Shown here: piece after piece, positions 17,226-26,435 of the stretch
Numbering within the stretch: position 1 is the first letter of the stretch
How the letters are laid out: each line of letters opens with the position of its first letter
Source: Gemmatimonadota bacterium
Lineage (GTDB): Bacteria > Gemmatimonadota > Gemmatimonadetes > Longimicrobiales > Gaopeijiaceae
Assembly: GCA_009840215.1 (NCBI GenBank)
Contig: VXOC01000234.1
Span: 1 to 37,689 of the forward strand
Reading direction: 5' to 3'
DNA: 37,689 nucleotides
Program-made: the position numbers and the translations under genes
Notes under the pieces: generated by a model
The model's database searches: none
The model's input: only the letters and a program-made list of their open reading frames with translations
Told to the model about the DNA's origin: nothing

Positions 17226-20200
17226 GGAGAGCCGGCGCCAACCGAGAGGGCACTCCACCGTCCGCCCGGGAGGGTGAGCGATTCGAGCGCTGCATCGTCC
17301 TGCTGTCCCGTGCTCACCGTCAGCGGCAGGTCCGGGGACCGCGTGAGCACGTAGCCGTGGTGAACCGGACGGATCTCGCCCCGGGGGCTCGTGTAGTCGT
17401 CCCCAAACGGAATCTCCGGCAGAATTCCGATGTCAACGGATACCGACCCGTTTCCGGGCGAGGCCGACGTGACGTTGACGACCGCGCTCCGCACCGCACC
17501 GGTCGGGATCGTGATGGTGCCGTCGCCGCTCGACGAGCCACCGTCTACGACCAGCGGGATCCTGATGGGGAAGGGCGCACCGGCAGACACGGTGGCCTGA
17601 AGCTGGCCTGAACCCGGAGAGGTCAGAGAAACTTCGATCGGCATCGGATCGACATCGTTGCCATGCAGCCATAGCGCCTGCAGCGACGACAACCCGTGCA
17701 AGACACCGTCGGGAAGCCCACCGAGGTTGTTGTCGCTGAGCAGGAGTTGACTCAGCGCCTTTGTGCCGGCAAACAGATCGGGCGACAGCGCGTTGAGACC
17801 GGTGTTGGTCAGATCGAGTTGCTGCAGACTCGAGAGATCGCTGAACACGCCGTCGGGCAGCGTGTCCAACTCGTTGCCCTCCAGGGTGAGGGTGACAAGT
17901 GATGTCATCCCCGAGAACAGGTCTTCAGGCAGCGCGGTGAGTCCGCTTTCGTACAAGTACAGGATCTCCAGCGACGACAACCCGGAGAATACCTCGGACT
18001 GAAGGGTGGCATAGTCGTTGCCTTCAACATAGAGCCACATGAGAGAAGACAGCCCCGAGAACAGACCCGATGGCAGCGACGTGAGCCTGTTGTGGCTGAA
18101 GTTCAGTTCTTCGAGGCTGGTCAACCCCGAGAACACGTGTGCCGGCAGCGATGCGAGCTTGTTGTAGGACATGAGCAGGACTTTCAATGACGGAAGCTCC
18201 GAGAAGACATCCGACGGCAGTCCCGTCAGTTGGTTTCCGTAGAGGTGAAGCCGCAACAGTCCGGCAAGCCCGGCAAAGTCGCCCGACTTCAACGAAGTGA
18301 TGCCCTGGTTTTCAAGTGACAGACGGGAGATCGTGGCGAGTTGGGTGTCGGTAACCCCCGTGCAGTCACCGGTCCCCAGGATCTCGAGGATCCCGTTCCG
18401 GACGGCGGTGGTACGGTTGCAAATGGGGGACGGGCTGCCCGGTTCGATCACGGTAACGTCGAAGTCGAGCCTTGCGGCGACGCCCGACGGGTCGCGCCCG
18501 GTGACCTCGATTGTGGCAGCACCGGGTGCCACCGCTCCCACCGCCACCTCGCTTCCGGACACCTTCGAGGTGACCGCCGATGTGTCGGAACTCGCGGTTG
18601 TGAAGGCCAGCTCGTCATCGTCCGGGTCGACCATGTAGCGCGCGGCGTCGAGCGTCATCGAGTCGCCTGAGGTCAGGATCCTCGCGGTGACCGAGCCGAC
18701 CACCACCGGGGCGCGGTTCGTTCCGGACCCCTCGTGGACGGCTACCGTGATTTCGAGCGTCGCGGTCAGCCCGCCGGGGTCACGCGCGGTGATCGCGAGG
18801 CTCGCAGTATCCGGATCCCCCGCCCGCATCCGCACCGTGTCAGCCGAAACGGTCGCCCTGAGGACCACAGTGTCAGAACTCGTCACCGAGAAACGCAAGG
18901 GGTCGCCATCGGGATCCGAGAAACGTGAGCCGACGGCCAGTGTCCTGAAGTCGCCTTCCTCCATCGTCCGGGGCGAAATCCGGCCAACGACGATCGGAGA
19001 CCGGTTCGCGCCCGTACCGGATCCATTCGACTTCCGCACCTGCACCGAAACTTCATGCTCCGCGGACAATCCTCCATTGTCCCGTCCCACGATCGTCAGG
19101 GTCGCGGCCCCCTTCCTCACCGCCCGCACCAGGACCTCCTCTCGCGACACCCACGTCTTCGCCACCCTCGGATCCGAACTCGTCGCTTCGAAGACCAGCG
19201 AGTCGCCATCGGGATCGCTGAAGTGTGGCGAGGGACTCAGCCGACGAATCCCGGATTCGGAAAGGCGAATCGCCTGCACCTCGCCGAGCGCGAGGGGTGC
19301 ACGGTTGGGGACGCTCACGCCGAGCGTCCGGGTGGCCGTGAGGTCTTCCGGATCGGTGGCCGCGATCGTCACGGACGTCTCGCCCTTCGCGAGCGCCGCC
19401 AAGGTCAGCGAGGGTCCATCGAGCGAGACCCGGGCCACGTTGGAGTCGGAGGAGGTGGCCGCGAAGGACAGGGCGTCGCCGTCGGGATCGGTGAAGAGGG
19501 GAAGCAGCGCGAGCTCTACGGAGTCTCCAACCTCGACGGTTCGCTGCTCGATCGTACCGACCGGACGCGGGGGCCGGTTGCGTACCGTCACGGCAAGCGG
19601 TTGCACGGCCGCCAGGCCTGCCACATCGGTGGCCGTGACCGTCACGGTGGCCTCGCCCCGCGCGATGACCGCGATGGTCATGAGAGCGCCGGAAACCGTG
19701 ACATCGATCACCGCCGAGTCGGAATCGGGTGCCGAGAAGGTCAGGGGGTCCCCGTCGGGATCGCTAAACCAGGGCACCAGTTCGATTTGCGCGGTATCTC
19801 CCGGTACGGCGGTCCAGGGCGGGATCGCGCCAAGGGCGACCGGCGCCCGGTTCGGGACGGTTGCGGTCATGACCTGGGCGATGGCCAGCCCCTCGGGGTC
19901 GTTGGCAGTGATCGTGATGGCGGTCTCGCCCTTCGCGACCGCCGTGATCGTCAAGGCGGACCCGCCGATGGAGGCCCTCGTCACCGTGGTGTCCGCGGCG
20001 GCGGCCGTGTAGAACAGCAGGTCGCCGTCGGGATCGCTGAAGAGCGGCAGGAGATCGAGCGCGACTGAATCGCCGACCTCGATGGTCCGCGGCCGGATCG
20101 TTCCCCTCGCCACCGGTCCCCGGTTCGGCACGATCACCGTGAAGGTGTGCGCGACGACGAGCCCTTCCGCGTCCGTGGCCGCGATTGTCACAGCCGCCTC

Positions 20201-21322
20201 GCCCTTCGCGATCGCGGCGATCGTGACCGCCCCACCCTCCACCGCTGCGCCGACCACGGTGGAGTCCGATGTCTCGACCGCGTAGACCAGCGTGTCGCCG
20301 TCGGGGTCGTGGAAGAGGGCCACCGCGTCCAGGCGTCTGGACCCTCCAACCGGCACCGTATCGGTCGCGACGGCGCCGACGACCACGGGAGGCCGGTTCG
20401 GAACGGTGACAACGAACTCGAGCGTCGCCGCCAGCCCCTCCGGATCGGTGGCGGTTACGGCGACGGTGACCGTGCCCTTTCGCAGCGCCGCCGCCCGGAC
20501 CGTATCCCCGGAGACCGATGTCGCAAGGCCCCGCGGGTCGGATGGAGCCGCAGCGAAGATCAGCGGGTCTCCGTCCGGGTCGCTGAAGTGGGCGGCGACA
20601 TTCTGCACCACCCTCTCCCCCACTTCCACCGTTCGCTCCGGGATCGAGTCCACCGCGACCGGCCCCCGGTTCGGAACCGTCACCGTGAACTCCTGAGTGG
20701 CCGACAAACCGCCCGGATCGGTCGCAGTAACCACGATCGCAGCCGCCCCCTTCGCCAGCCCGTCCACCGTCAACAGGGCATCGATTCCGCTGACCCACGT
20801 CACGCTCGTGTCGGAGGACAGTGCCCTGTAGCTCAATTCCTGGCCGTCCGGCTCGGTGAAATACCCACTCACCTCCACCGCGGCGGACCCACCGGCGGAG
20901 ACCTCGAGCGGCGCGATGGTCCCGACCGGGGCGGGACTGCGGTTCGGCACCATGACCTTGAAGCGTGTCTTCGCCGTCAATCCGCCCGGATCGGCCGCCG
21001 CCACGGACACCATCGAGTGGCCGGGAGCCAGCCCGGTGAGCGTCAGTGTGGCCGTCGCGGCCCAGGCAGAGGCCACGCCGGAATCCGATGCGGTGGCCGA
21101 ATAGCTAAGGAGGTCACCGTTGGGGTCGTCGAAACACGCTCGGACGGTCGCTGTTTCGCCGACGTGGACCACCTGGTCGGGGATGGTGCCGCATGCCACG
21201 GGCGACTGCGGGCTGTCGCAGGCGAGACACGCCAACACACCGGCCACCGCCGCCCAGGGGCGAATGTTACATTGACAACGCTTCAAACGGCTTGCCGCCG
21301 TGTGTGGTGCTTGTGCCGACAT
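17012..21322 (-). CDS. giant Ig-like and leucine-rich-repeat lipoprotein
   Basis: The predicted protein has 1436 residues. ATG 21322 follows GGGAGAG; a TTG further upstream is less likely. A lipobox-like VLACLAC sits at the end of the signal sequence. About ten tandem Ig/cadherin-like repeats of some 85 residues follow, each with NRxPVxxGxI, VEVGDSVxL, FSDPDGDxLxF, SSDxxV and TATDPxGLxA; the SDPDGD boxes suggest calcium binding. Residues about 995-1230 form ten 24-residue leucine-rich repeats (LxxLxLxxNxLxxLPxxVFSGLSS) with a Cys-containing cap ([10 protein letters not shown] and [10 protein letters not shown]). A beta-rich tail ends the protein. The last about 71 residues are antisense to the aldolase gene and are probably read-through. 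It is likely a surface adhesion protein; LRR repeats of this eukaryote-like type are common in host-associated bacteria. Confidence 0.8.
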   Translation of the reverse strand: MSAQAPHTAASRLKRCQCNIRPWAAVAGVLACLACDSPQSPVACGTIPDQVVHVGETATVRACFDDPNGDLLSYSATASDSGVASAWAATATLTLTGLAPGHSMVSVAAADPGGLTAKTRFKVMVPNRSPAPVGTIAPLEVSAGGSAAVEVSGYFTEPDGQELSYRALSSDTSVTWVSGIDALLTVDGLAKGAAAIVVTATDPGGLSATQEFTVTVPNRGPVAVDSIPERTVEVGERVVQNVAAHFSDPDGDPLIFAAAPSDPRGLATSVSGDTVRAAALRKGTVTVAVTATDPEGLAATLEFVVTVPNRPPVVVGAVATDTVPVGGSRRLDAVALFHDPDGDTLVYAVETSDSTVVGAAVEGGAVTIAAIAKGEAAVTIAATDAEGLVVAHTFTVIVPNRGPVARGTIRPRTIEVGDSVALDLLPLFSDPDGDLLFYTAAAADTTVTRASIGGSALTITAVAKGETAITITANDPEGLAIAQVMTATVPNRAPVALGAIPPWTAVPGDTAQIELVPWFSDPDGDPLTFSAPDSDSAVIDVTVSGALMTIAVIARGEATVTVTATDVAGLAAVQPLAVTVRNRPPRPVGTIEQRTVEVGDSVELALLPLFTDPDGDALSFAATSSDSNVARVSLDGPSLTLAALAKGETSVTIAATDPEDLTATRTLGVSVPNRAPLALGEVQAIRLSESGIRRLSPSPHFSDPDGDSLVFEATSSDPRVAKTWVSREEVLVRAVRKGAATLTIVGRDNGGLSAEHEVSVQVRKSNGSGTGANRSPIVVGRISPRTMEEGDFRTLAVGSRFSDPDGDPLRFSVTSSDTVVLRATVSADTVRMRAGDPDTASLAITARDPGGLTATLEITVAVHEGSGTNRAPVVVGSVTARILTSGDSMTLDAARYMVDPDDDELAFTTASSDTSAVTSKVSGSEVAVGAVAPGAATIEVTGRDPSGVAARLDFDVTVIEPGSPSPICNRTTAVRNGILEILGTGDCTGVTDTQLATISRLSLENQGITSLKSGDFAGLAGLLRLHLYGNQLTGLPSDVFSELPSLKVLLMSYNKLASLPAHVFSGLTSLEELNFSHNRLTSLPSGLFSGLSSLMWLYVEGNDYATLQSEVFSGLSSLEILYLYESGLTALPEDLFSGMTSLVTLTLEGNELDTLPDGVFSDLSSLQQLDLTNTGLNALSPDLFAGTKALSQLLLSDNNLGGLPDGVLHGLSSLQALWLHGNDVDPMPIEVSLTSPGSGQLQATVSAGAPFPIRIPLVVDGGSSSGDGTITIPTGAVRSAVVNVTSASPGNGSVSVDIGILPEIPFGDDYTSPRGEIRPVHHGYVLTRSPDLPLTVSTGQQDDAALESLTLPGGRWSALSVGAGSPYATPIDSSRKTSWIRFSSFTPSDIGRWNAFRPEISPIPPARLLITAVRAACAKSLSPLEPPELISPTRPM

Positions 21323-21935
21323 GCCACTGCTCTCCCGTTCAACGGCCAGGTGTGTGCCTTCCCCTTCATCGGGTAGCCAGAGCAAATCGACAAAACTCTA
21401 TCGCATTTGCGGCTCCTGTTCCAGTGCCGGCAGACTGTTGATTGACCCGGGAATCTCCGAGTCGGCGCGATCTGGTCGTAGCAGGAACTGATTGTCTGCC
21501 ACTCGGAATACGGGGTGCGGTCATGTAAGCGGCAACCGCAAGTGCATACAGCAATGTATGCAAAAACAGGTTTACATAACGCTTCCTTCTTGAAATCCAA
21601 CCGCCCGCCCACCCCCGATTCCGGTGGCTGTTTCCTTGAGAGGCGTCAACCCCCGACACCCACCTAGCCGGATCCGGCATTGACCGGCTCGCGCCAAACG
21701 CATAATCCTCGCGTCCACGATGCGTAAGAAGACCGTTGAAGTGCACAATTCTGTGTACAATGGGTATCGTTCGTAACAGTCGTTGTTTCAATCACATGCA
21801 CAGATCGCAGGTGGTTTCGGATCCGGCTTTTCCCGAGCGCGTTCGGGAGCTTGTCGCGCGCCTCGGCCAAAGGTGCCCGTCGAGGTGTCCGGGGCGAAGC
21901 CGCAACCAACCTTGCCCCACCGCCCATCCACGCCC
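21323..21935. other. 613-base intergenic region with two palindromes
   Basis: No convincing gene is seen; small frames here lack family features and codon bias. It is AT-richer than its surroundings. It holds TGCATACA-GCAA-TGTATGCA at 21543-21562 (perfect 8-bp arms) and GTGCACA-ATTC-TGTGTAC at 21741-21758 (7-bp arms, one mismatch), both with 4-base centres. A TTTACA lies at 21571. It is upstream of the Ig/LRR gene and probably carries that gene's promoter and operators, but no -35/-10 pair could be fixed. Confidence 0.55.
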
Positions 21936-22439
21936 TCAGTCGATCCCCGCCACCCCGCTCCGCCTCTCCATCAACACCACGTCGCGCCATCGTCCGTCGT
22001 GGAACCGGCCGAGCCGTTCATGCGTTCCCAGGACCCGAAACCCGCACTTTTCGAAGACCCGGATCGAGGCCGCGTTCTCGGGAAAGATGCCCGCCTGCAG
22101 CGTCCAGATCCCCAGTTTTTCGGTCTCTTCCACGAGCCTGCACAGCAGTCTCGTCCCCACCCCCCTTCCGCGCGCAAACTCCCCCAGGTAGATCATGACC
22201 TCGCGCACCCCCCCGTAGACCGGACGCTCCGAAACCGGGCTAAGACCGGCGTACCCCGCCACCTCGCCGTCCACCTCGGCGACGATCCGACACTCCGGAC
22301 TTCGGGCCGCGTCCCAGCTCTCCCAGTCGGGGACCTCGGTCTCGAAGGTGGCATCGCCCGACTCGATCCCCTGACGGTAGATCTCCGCAATTGCGGGCCA
22401 GTCCCGGGACGTCATCGCGCGAAAATGTATATCAGACAT
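21936..22439 (-). CDS. GNAT N-acetyltransferase, phosphinothricin acetyltransferase-like
   Basis: The predicted protein has 167 residues. It resembles PAT/YncA-type GNAT enzymes, which acetylate small amines with acetyl-CoA. It shows IHFRAMTSRDWPAIAEIYRQGI, DATFETEVPDWESWD, VDGEVAGYAGLSPVSERPVY, the acetyl-CoA loop EFARGRGVGTRLL, GIFPENAASIRVFEKCGFRVLG and FHDGRWRDVVLMERR. ATG 22439 supplies the first beta strand but lies inside the 39-bp element. The next ATG (22415, MTSRDWP) would begin 8 bases beyond the element's putative -10, giving a leaderless message but losing part of the strand. The start is therefore open; the family is firm. Confidence 0.88.
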   Translation of the reverse strand: MSDIHFRAMTSRDWPAIAEIYRQGIESGDATFETEVPDWESWDAARSPECRIVAEVDGEVAGYAGLSPVSERPVYGGVREVMIYLGEFARGRGVGTRLLCRLVEETEKLGIWTLQAGIFPENAASIRVFEKCGFRVLGTHERLGRFHDGRWRDVVLMERRSGVAGID

Positions 22440-22464
22440 TACATTCTGTAAATCAGAGTTTACG
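22426..22464 (-). promoter_or_regulatory. 39-bp tandem dyad element, copy 3 (over the GNAT start)
   Basis: On the plus strand it reads TGTATA-TCAGAC-ATTACA, TTC, TGTAAA-TCAGAG-TTTACG. Read leftwards, TTTACA (22452-22447) and TACATT (22429-22424) are 17 bp apart. The GNAT ATG at 22439 lies in the second dyad at the same place as the M20 peptidase ATG in copy 6 (TGTAATGTC). Either the annotated starts are too far upstream or a bound protein would sit directly on the start codon. Confidence 0.78.
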
Positions 22465-22580
22465 TCCAGGCGGCTGGGCGGCGTCCATCAGACGTTCGCA
22501 CCGAGCCCGCCGGCCGCGGCGACCTCAGGCGGCACCCGGACGCGATCCACTGCTGGCGGGAGTTGGTTCTCGCGTGGCTA

Positions 22581-23351
22581 CTACTCCTCCTCCTCGGGCT
22601 CGGTGGAGTGCACCGCAAACGGGATCCCCTGCGGGTCCATGCACTGCGCGATCACGTCGCCGCCGGGCACCTCCATGGGCCCGTTCAGGATCCGCCCGCC
22701 CGAGGACTTCACCGTTTCCACCGCGGCATTCACGTCCGGCACCCGCACATAGAGCGTCCACCCGACTCCCGGCATCCCCGGCGGCCCGTTCATGATGCCC
22801 CCCAGCGGGTGCTTTCCCCGGCCGAAGGTCTGGTAGAACCCCATGTCGCCCATGTCCATGCGCGCCGCCGCCTCCCAGCCGAACACCTCGGAGTAGAAGG
22901 CCCACGCGGCGTCGGCGTCGGTAGTCGCGAGTTCGTGCCAGGAAAACTCGCCCAGCTCCGGTGGCCCGTCGTGGCCCGCGGCGTCGCCTTCCGGCTCGAT
23001 GACCGCGATCACTCCGCCCTGCGGGTCCGCGATCACCGCAAAGCGCCCCACCTCGGGCACGGTTATCTCGCCCATGATGTTGCCGCCGAGGTCGCGCACC
23101 TTCGCCGCCGTCGCGTCGAGGTCGGGCGTGGAGACATAGGCCAGCCAGCAGGGAGGAACGTCCGGCGCCGGCAAGTCCATCAGGCCGCCGACCGGCATCT
23201 CGCCGTTCATCCACATCTCGTAGGGCTTTTCGCCGCCGTCCCACACGCTGGTGCCCCAGCCGGTGATCTGCGAATAGAAATCGCGGGCCGCGCCCGTGTC
23301 GGTGGTCATGATTTCGTGCCAGGAGAAGCGGCCCAGGGGTTTGTCGGACAT
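22581..23351 (-). CDS. two-domain VOC (glyoxalase/extradiol-like) protein
   Basis: The predicted protein has 256 residues. Two homologous vicinal-oxygen-chelate halves are present. Residues about 1-125 hold GRFSWHEIMTTDTGAARDFYSQITGW, GGLMDLP, AYVSTPDLDATAAKVRDLGG and FAVIADPQGGVIAVIEP. Residues about 135-250 hold GEFSWHELATTDADAAWAFYSEVFGW, GGIMNGPPG, VRVPDVNAAVETVKSSGG and AQCMDPQGIPFAVH. The paired WHE histidines are candidate metal ligands. This is the usual layout of VOC proteins often labelled glyoxalase/hydroxylase-like, with unknown substrate. ATG 23351 is chosen because the family N-terminus starts here; the upstream extension is non-coding in character. The tail is five glutamates after TEP. 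Confidence 0.87.
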   Translation of the reverse strand: MSDKPLGRFSWHEIMTTDTGAARDFYSQITGWGTSVWDGGEKPYEMWMNGEMPVGGLMDLPAPDVPPCWLAYVSTPDLDATAAKVRDLGGNIMGEITVPEVGRFAVIADPQGGVIAVIEPEGDAAGHDGPPELGEFSWHELATTDADAAWAFYSEVFGWEAAARMDMGDMGFYQTFGRGKHPLGGIMNGPPGMPGVGWTLYVRVPDVNAAVETVKSSGGRILNGPMEVPGGDVIAQCMDPQGIPFAVHSTEPEEEE

Positions 23352-23602
23352 GGTGGTCGTGTCGTCTTTCGTTCGGGTTGCAGGGGTTGCGCCGGATAGG
23401 CGAACTCGAAGTCTAAGGGCGGGGGGGAGGGTCGCCAACGGGTTGGTCGGCCAGATTCGTGGTCCGTGTCGGTCGGATGGCTGCGATGGCCAGCGCGCAC
23501 GCACCCGGCATGCCACGGCCCCGACTGGCGCCGGGACGCGGCCCGGGGAACATTGGGGTACGCCTCGTGTTGGCCTCAAACGAACAGCAGGAAGGTCTGA
23601 AG

Positions 23603-25177
23603 ATGAAAAAGCAAAGGTGGATCCCGGCGGCTACGGCCCTGACGCTCACTACCGTGGCAGCGCTTCTCACACTCACCCCCGCTCCGGGCGCCGCCCAGAA
23701 CTTCGGATCGGTGAACTTCCCGACTTCGGGAGCCGCCGAAGCGCAACCGCACTTCGAGGCTGGTCTCCTGTTGCTCCACAACTTCGAGTACGAGGACGCG
23801 GCGGCCCGGTTCCGGCGGGCGCGTGAGATCGACCCGGGCTTCGCAATGGCGTATTGGGGCGAGGCCCAGACCCACAATCACCCGATCTGGATGCAGCAGG
23901 ACCGCGACGCGGCGCTGGCCATCCTGGCGAAGTACGCTCCCACCACCGCCGAGCGCCTCGCACGGGTTCCGACCGAGCGCGAACGGGACTGGTTCGAGAC
24001 CGTCGAGGTCCTCTACGGAGACGGCCCCAAGCAGAAGCGCGACTTCCTCTACCGGGACGCCATGCGCCGCCTCTCCGAGAAGTACCCCGACGACCACGAC
24101 GCCGCGGCCCTCTACGCCCTCTCGCTCCTCGGCACCGCGCACGACGGCCGCGATTTCGCGATCTACATGAAGGCCGCCGCCGTCGCGCAACCCGTCTTCG
24201 AGGCCAACCCGATGCACCCCGGCGCCGCCCACTACATCATCCACGCCTTCGACGATCCCATCCACGCGCCGCTCGGACTCCCCGCGGCGCGCGCCTACTC
24301 GGAGATCGCGCCGGACGCCTCCCACGCGCAGCACATGACCTCGCACATCTTCGTGGCCATGGGGCTTTGGGACGATGTGGTCACCGCGAACGTGCGCGCC
24401 CGCGACGTGCAGAACGCGGGGCTGGAGCGGAAGGGTCGGCCGGCGAACGTGTGCGGGCACTACACGTCGTGGCTCCACTACGGTCACCTGCAGCAGGGAC
24501 GGCTGAAGGACGCGGCCGCCGGGATGGAGGCGTGCCGGGAACGGATGGCCGACGGGCCGACGCGCGGCGAGGCCGGGTATTTCGTGAACATGCGGGCCCG
24601 TGCGGTGATCGACGGGGGGGACTGGGGGGCGGCGCGCGCGATTACAGCTGACCTGGGGGCGAGCCCGAATGTGGCGCTGGCCTACGACTTCGTGGACGCG
24701 CTGGCCGCGCTGAAGACCGGCGATACCGAGGGCGCCAAGCGGCTAAGGTCCCGTTACGGCAGGCCGGACGACGAGCGCGACCCCCGCCGCGGCATCCTGC
24801 TGCTCGAACTGGATGGGCTGCTCGCGCTGGCGGGCGGCGACGCGGAGGCCGGTATTGCGTTGCTGGAGGAGGCGGCCGCGCGCGAAGAGGACCTGCCGTA
24901 CGAGTTCGGTCCCCCAGCGACGCTCATGCCTCCCCACGAACTCCTCGCGACCGAGCTGGCCGCGCTGGACCGCCACACGGAGGCGCGGGCCGCCTGGGAG
25001 GAGCAGCTGGCGCGCACCCCGAAACGCACCCAGTCGCTGCTGGGACTGGCGGGCACCGCAATGGCGCTGGGCGACGAGGTCGCGGCGCGTGAGGCCTACG
25101 CCGTGCTGGCGGAGGTGTGGGCCGGGGCGGACACGGGTGTTTCAGTCCCGACGGGAACCGGCAAGTCCGGGAACTAG
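23603..25177 (+). CDS. exported TPR-repeat protein
   Basis: The predicted protein has 524 residues. ATG 23603 follows GGAAGG. The signal peptide is ATALTLTTVAALLTLTPAPGAAQ. TPR-like helix pairs run through the protein, for example HFEAGLLLLHNFEYEDAAARFRRAREIDPGFAMAYWGEA, later EAGIALLEEAAAREE and HTEARAAWEEQLARTPKRTQSLLGLAGTAMALGDEVAARE. The central PGAAHYIIHAFDDPIHAP and ASHAQHMTSHIFVAMGLWD blocks are characteristic of a recurring exported TPR family. Their conserved His residues could bind metal, but no enzymatic role is established. The gene stands alone; it converges with the Rpn remnant 14 bases on. Confidence 0.85.
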   Translation: MKKQRWIPAATALTLTTVAALLTLTPAPGAAQNFGSVNFPTSGAAEAQPHFEAGLLLLHNFEYEDAAARFRRAREIDPGFAMAYWGEAQTHNHPIWMQQDRDAALAILAKYAPTTAERLARVPTERERDWFETVEVLYGDGPKQKRDFLYRDAMRRLSEKYPDDHDAAALYALSLLGTAHDGRDFAIYMKAAAVAQPVFEANPMHPGAAHYIIHAFDDPIHAPLGLPAARAYSEIAPDASHAQHMTSHIFVAMGLWDDVVTANVRARDVQNAGLERKGRPANVCGHYTSWLHYGHLQQGRLKDAAAGMEACRERMADGPTRGEAGYFVNMRARAVIDGGDWGAARAITADLGASPNVALAYDFVDALAALKTGDTEGAKRLRSRYGRPDDERDPRRGILLLELDGLLALAGGDAEAGIALLEEAAAREEDLPYEFGPPATLMPPHELLATELAALDRHTEARAAWEEQLARTPKRTQSLLGLAGTAMALGDEVAAREAYAVLAEVWAGADTGVSVPTGTGKSGN

Positions 25178-25190
25178 CCTGTAGCCCAGG

Positions 25191-26061
25191 TCAAGCCCCC
25201 CGCACCCGCCGAAGGAACTCTCCGGCGGTCTCGCACTCGATCACTGCGTCGGCCACGAGCGCGATATCTTCCTCGTTGGAGAGCCTCGCCAGCATCGGCA
25301 GGAGCTGTCCGGCGGTCCGTGGACCGAACCTGCGACCGACCATCCGGTGAACCAGTTCGCGTTCCCGCTGGATCGATGCTCTCCGCTCCCGCTCAACGCC
25401 TTTCTCGAGCTTCTCCATCCACTGGCGGTCGTATTCCTTGCCCCACTCCCTCGCCCGTTCCAACAGCGTCATCGTTCCGTTCTCCTCTTCCATGACCTTG
25501 CGTTCCAATTCCCTGCCAGCCTCACCGAACCGCCGCGCCACTGCCAGGCCAATCCATTTCCGCCCAGATCTCGATGAGAAGATACCGGAGCCGGGGGCGG
25601 TATCCAAGCAGTTCGCCGGGCACCGGGCCGAGCAGGTCGCCGATATCGGTCGGCGCGGTCCAGCGCCGCTCCCCGTTGTAGATGACAACGGGCAGCACGA
25701 AGGGGTACTCGCCACCAGGCCCGAGGTCCTCCCTGCCGAGCCGCATCCAGATCGTGGCGATGTAGTCCATCATGCGCCAGGCCATGCGGCGGTCGACGGT
25801 GGACTGAAACTCCAGCAGGATCAGGATGTAGATCCACCCACCGTCGATGGCCCCGATTCGCCAGAGCATGTCGGTGTGCCGCTGGCCGAGGTGCTCGGTG
25901 ACGAAGCTGGCGGGCATGCGTTCCAGGGTAGCGAAGTCGAGGTGGCGGGCGAAGTCATCCGCGGCCGCGCGCAGGGTATCGGCGACGGTTCGCGGGTGCG
26001 TGAAGAAGTTCTTGTACGACGCGTCGTGTTTCGGATTCCTGGGCCGCTGCTTTCCAGGCAT
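25191..26061 (-). pseudogene. Rpn-family recombination-promoting nuclease, frameshifted
   Basis: The first frame (ATG 26061 to TGA 25522, 179 residues) has HDASYKNFFTHPRTVADTL, FVTEHLGQRHTDMLWRI, WIYILILLEFQSTVDRRMAWRMMDYIATIWMRL, LPVVIYNGERRW and YRPRLRYLLIEIW. These are hallmarks of the Rpn/Transposase_31 PD-(D/E)XK family (LLEFQ supplies the catalytic Glu/Gln). The expected C-terminal part lies in another frame ending at 25191: ARRFGEAGRELERKVMEEE, then ERELVHRMVGRRFGPRTAGQLLPMLARLSNEEDIALVADAVI. One base change near 25540-25570 would join them to about 290 residues, the normal family size. It is thus a frameshifted gene, a sequencing error or, less likely, programmed slippage. Confidence 0.75.
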
Positions 26062-26435
26062 GGCGGGCGTGTCCCCGGTGGGAAGGGCGGCGGGAGACGG
26101 CGTTGGGAGCCGGGCCTGCCGGTCCTTCGGTGGTCAAGGGGAAACGGTCGCGAGGGGCCCAGGGCGCAGGAATGACTGGATGGGACTGATTTGGTGGATG
26201 GTTGGGGGATTCGGATGGCCAACCGCTTGCAGATGTAAATCGTACATTCCATATTGGAAAGTATGATTGACATTTGGTGGGATGGAGCCGTGCGTGCCCG
26301 GCGGTTGCAACGCCATGCGGCAGAGTCGGCCAAGCCGCTACACCCGCAACCGACGCAACCGTCCCGCTCCTAGTATCTTCCAACGTTGCCGCAACCCTTC
26401 ATTTGCAGCCGCACACCGTACTTCCCGGGAGCACG
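26062..26435. other. 374-base divergent intergenic region at the left edge of the R-M gene
   Basis: It separates the leftward Rpn remnant from the rightward restriction-modification gene. It contains copy 4 of the 39-bp element near its middle (173 bases from one start, 164 from the other). Frames that extend the R-M gene upstream of 26436 through this region lack family character. Nothing else is recognised. Confidence 0.6.
26234..26272. promoter_or_regulatory. 39-bp tandem dyad element, copy 4
   Basis: It reads TGTAAA-TCGTAC-ATTCCA, TAT, TGGAAA-GTATGA-TTGACA, the most degenerate copy but with exact 18-3-18 spacing. It is followed by TTTGGT, as is copy 5. Rightwards it gives ATTCCA-N17-GACATT and leftwards TTTCCA-N17-TACATC, both weak. 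It could serve either the R-M gene (start 164 bases right) or the Rpn gene (173 bases left). Confidence 0.65.

Noticed and set aside
21366-21791. A 141-codon minus-strand frame upstream of the Ig/LRR gene
   Set aside because: There are no domain, signal or codon features, and it crosses the palindromes and the TTG extension of the real gene.
26263-26376. A 37-codon frame starting with ATG in element 4 (leader peptide?)
   Set aside because: Composition is random-like, there is no ribosome site, and the frame ends far from the R-M start with no overlap; only the dapA-dapD relay frame has overlapping ends.
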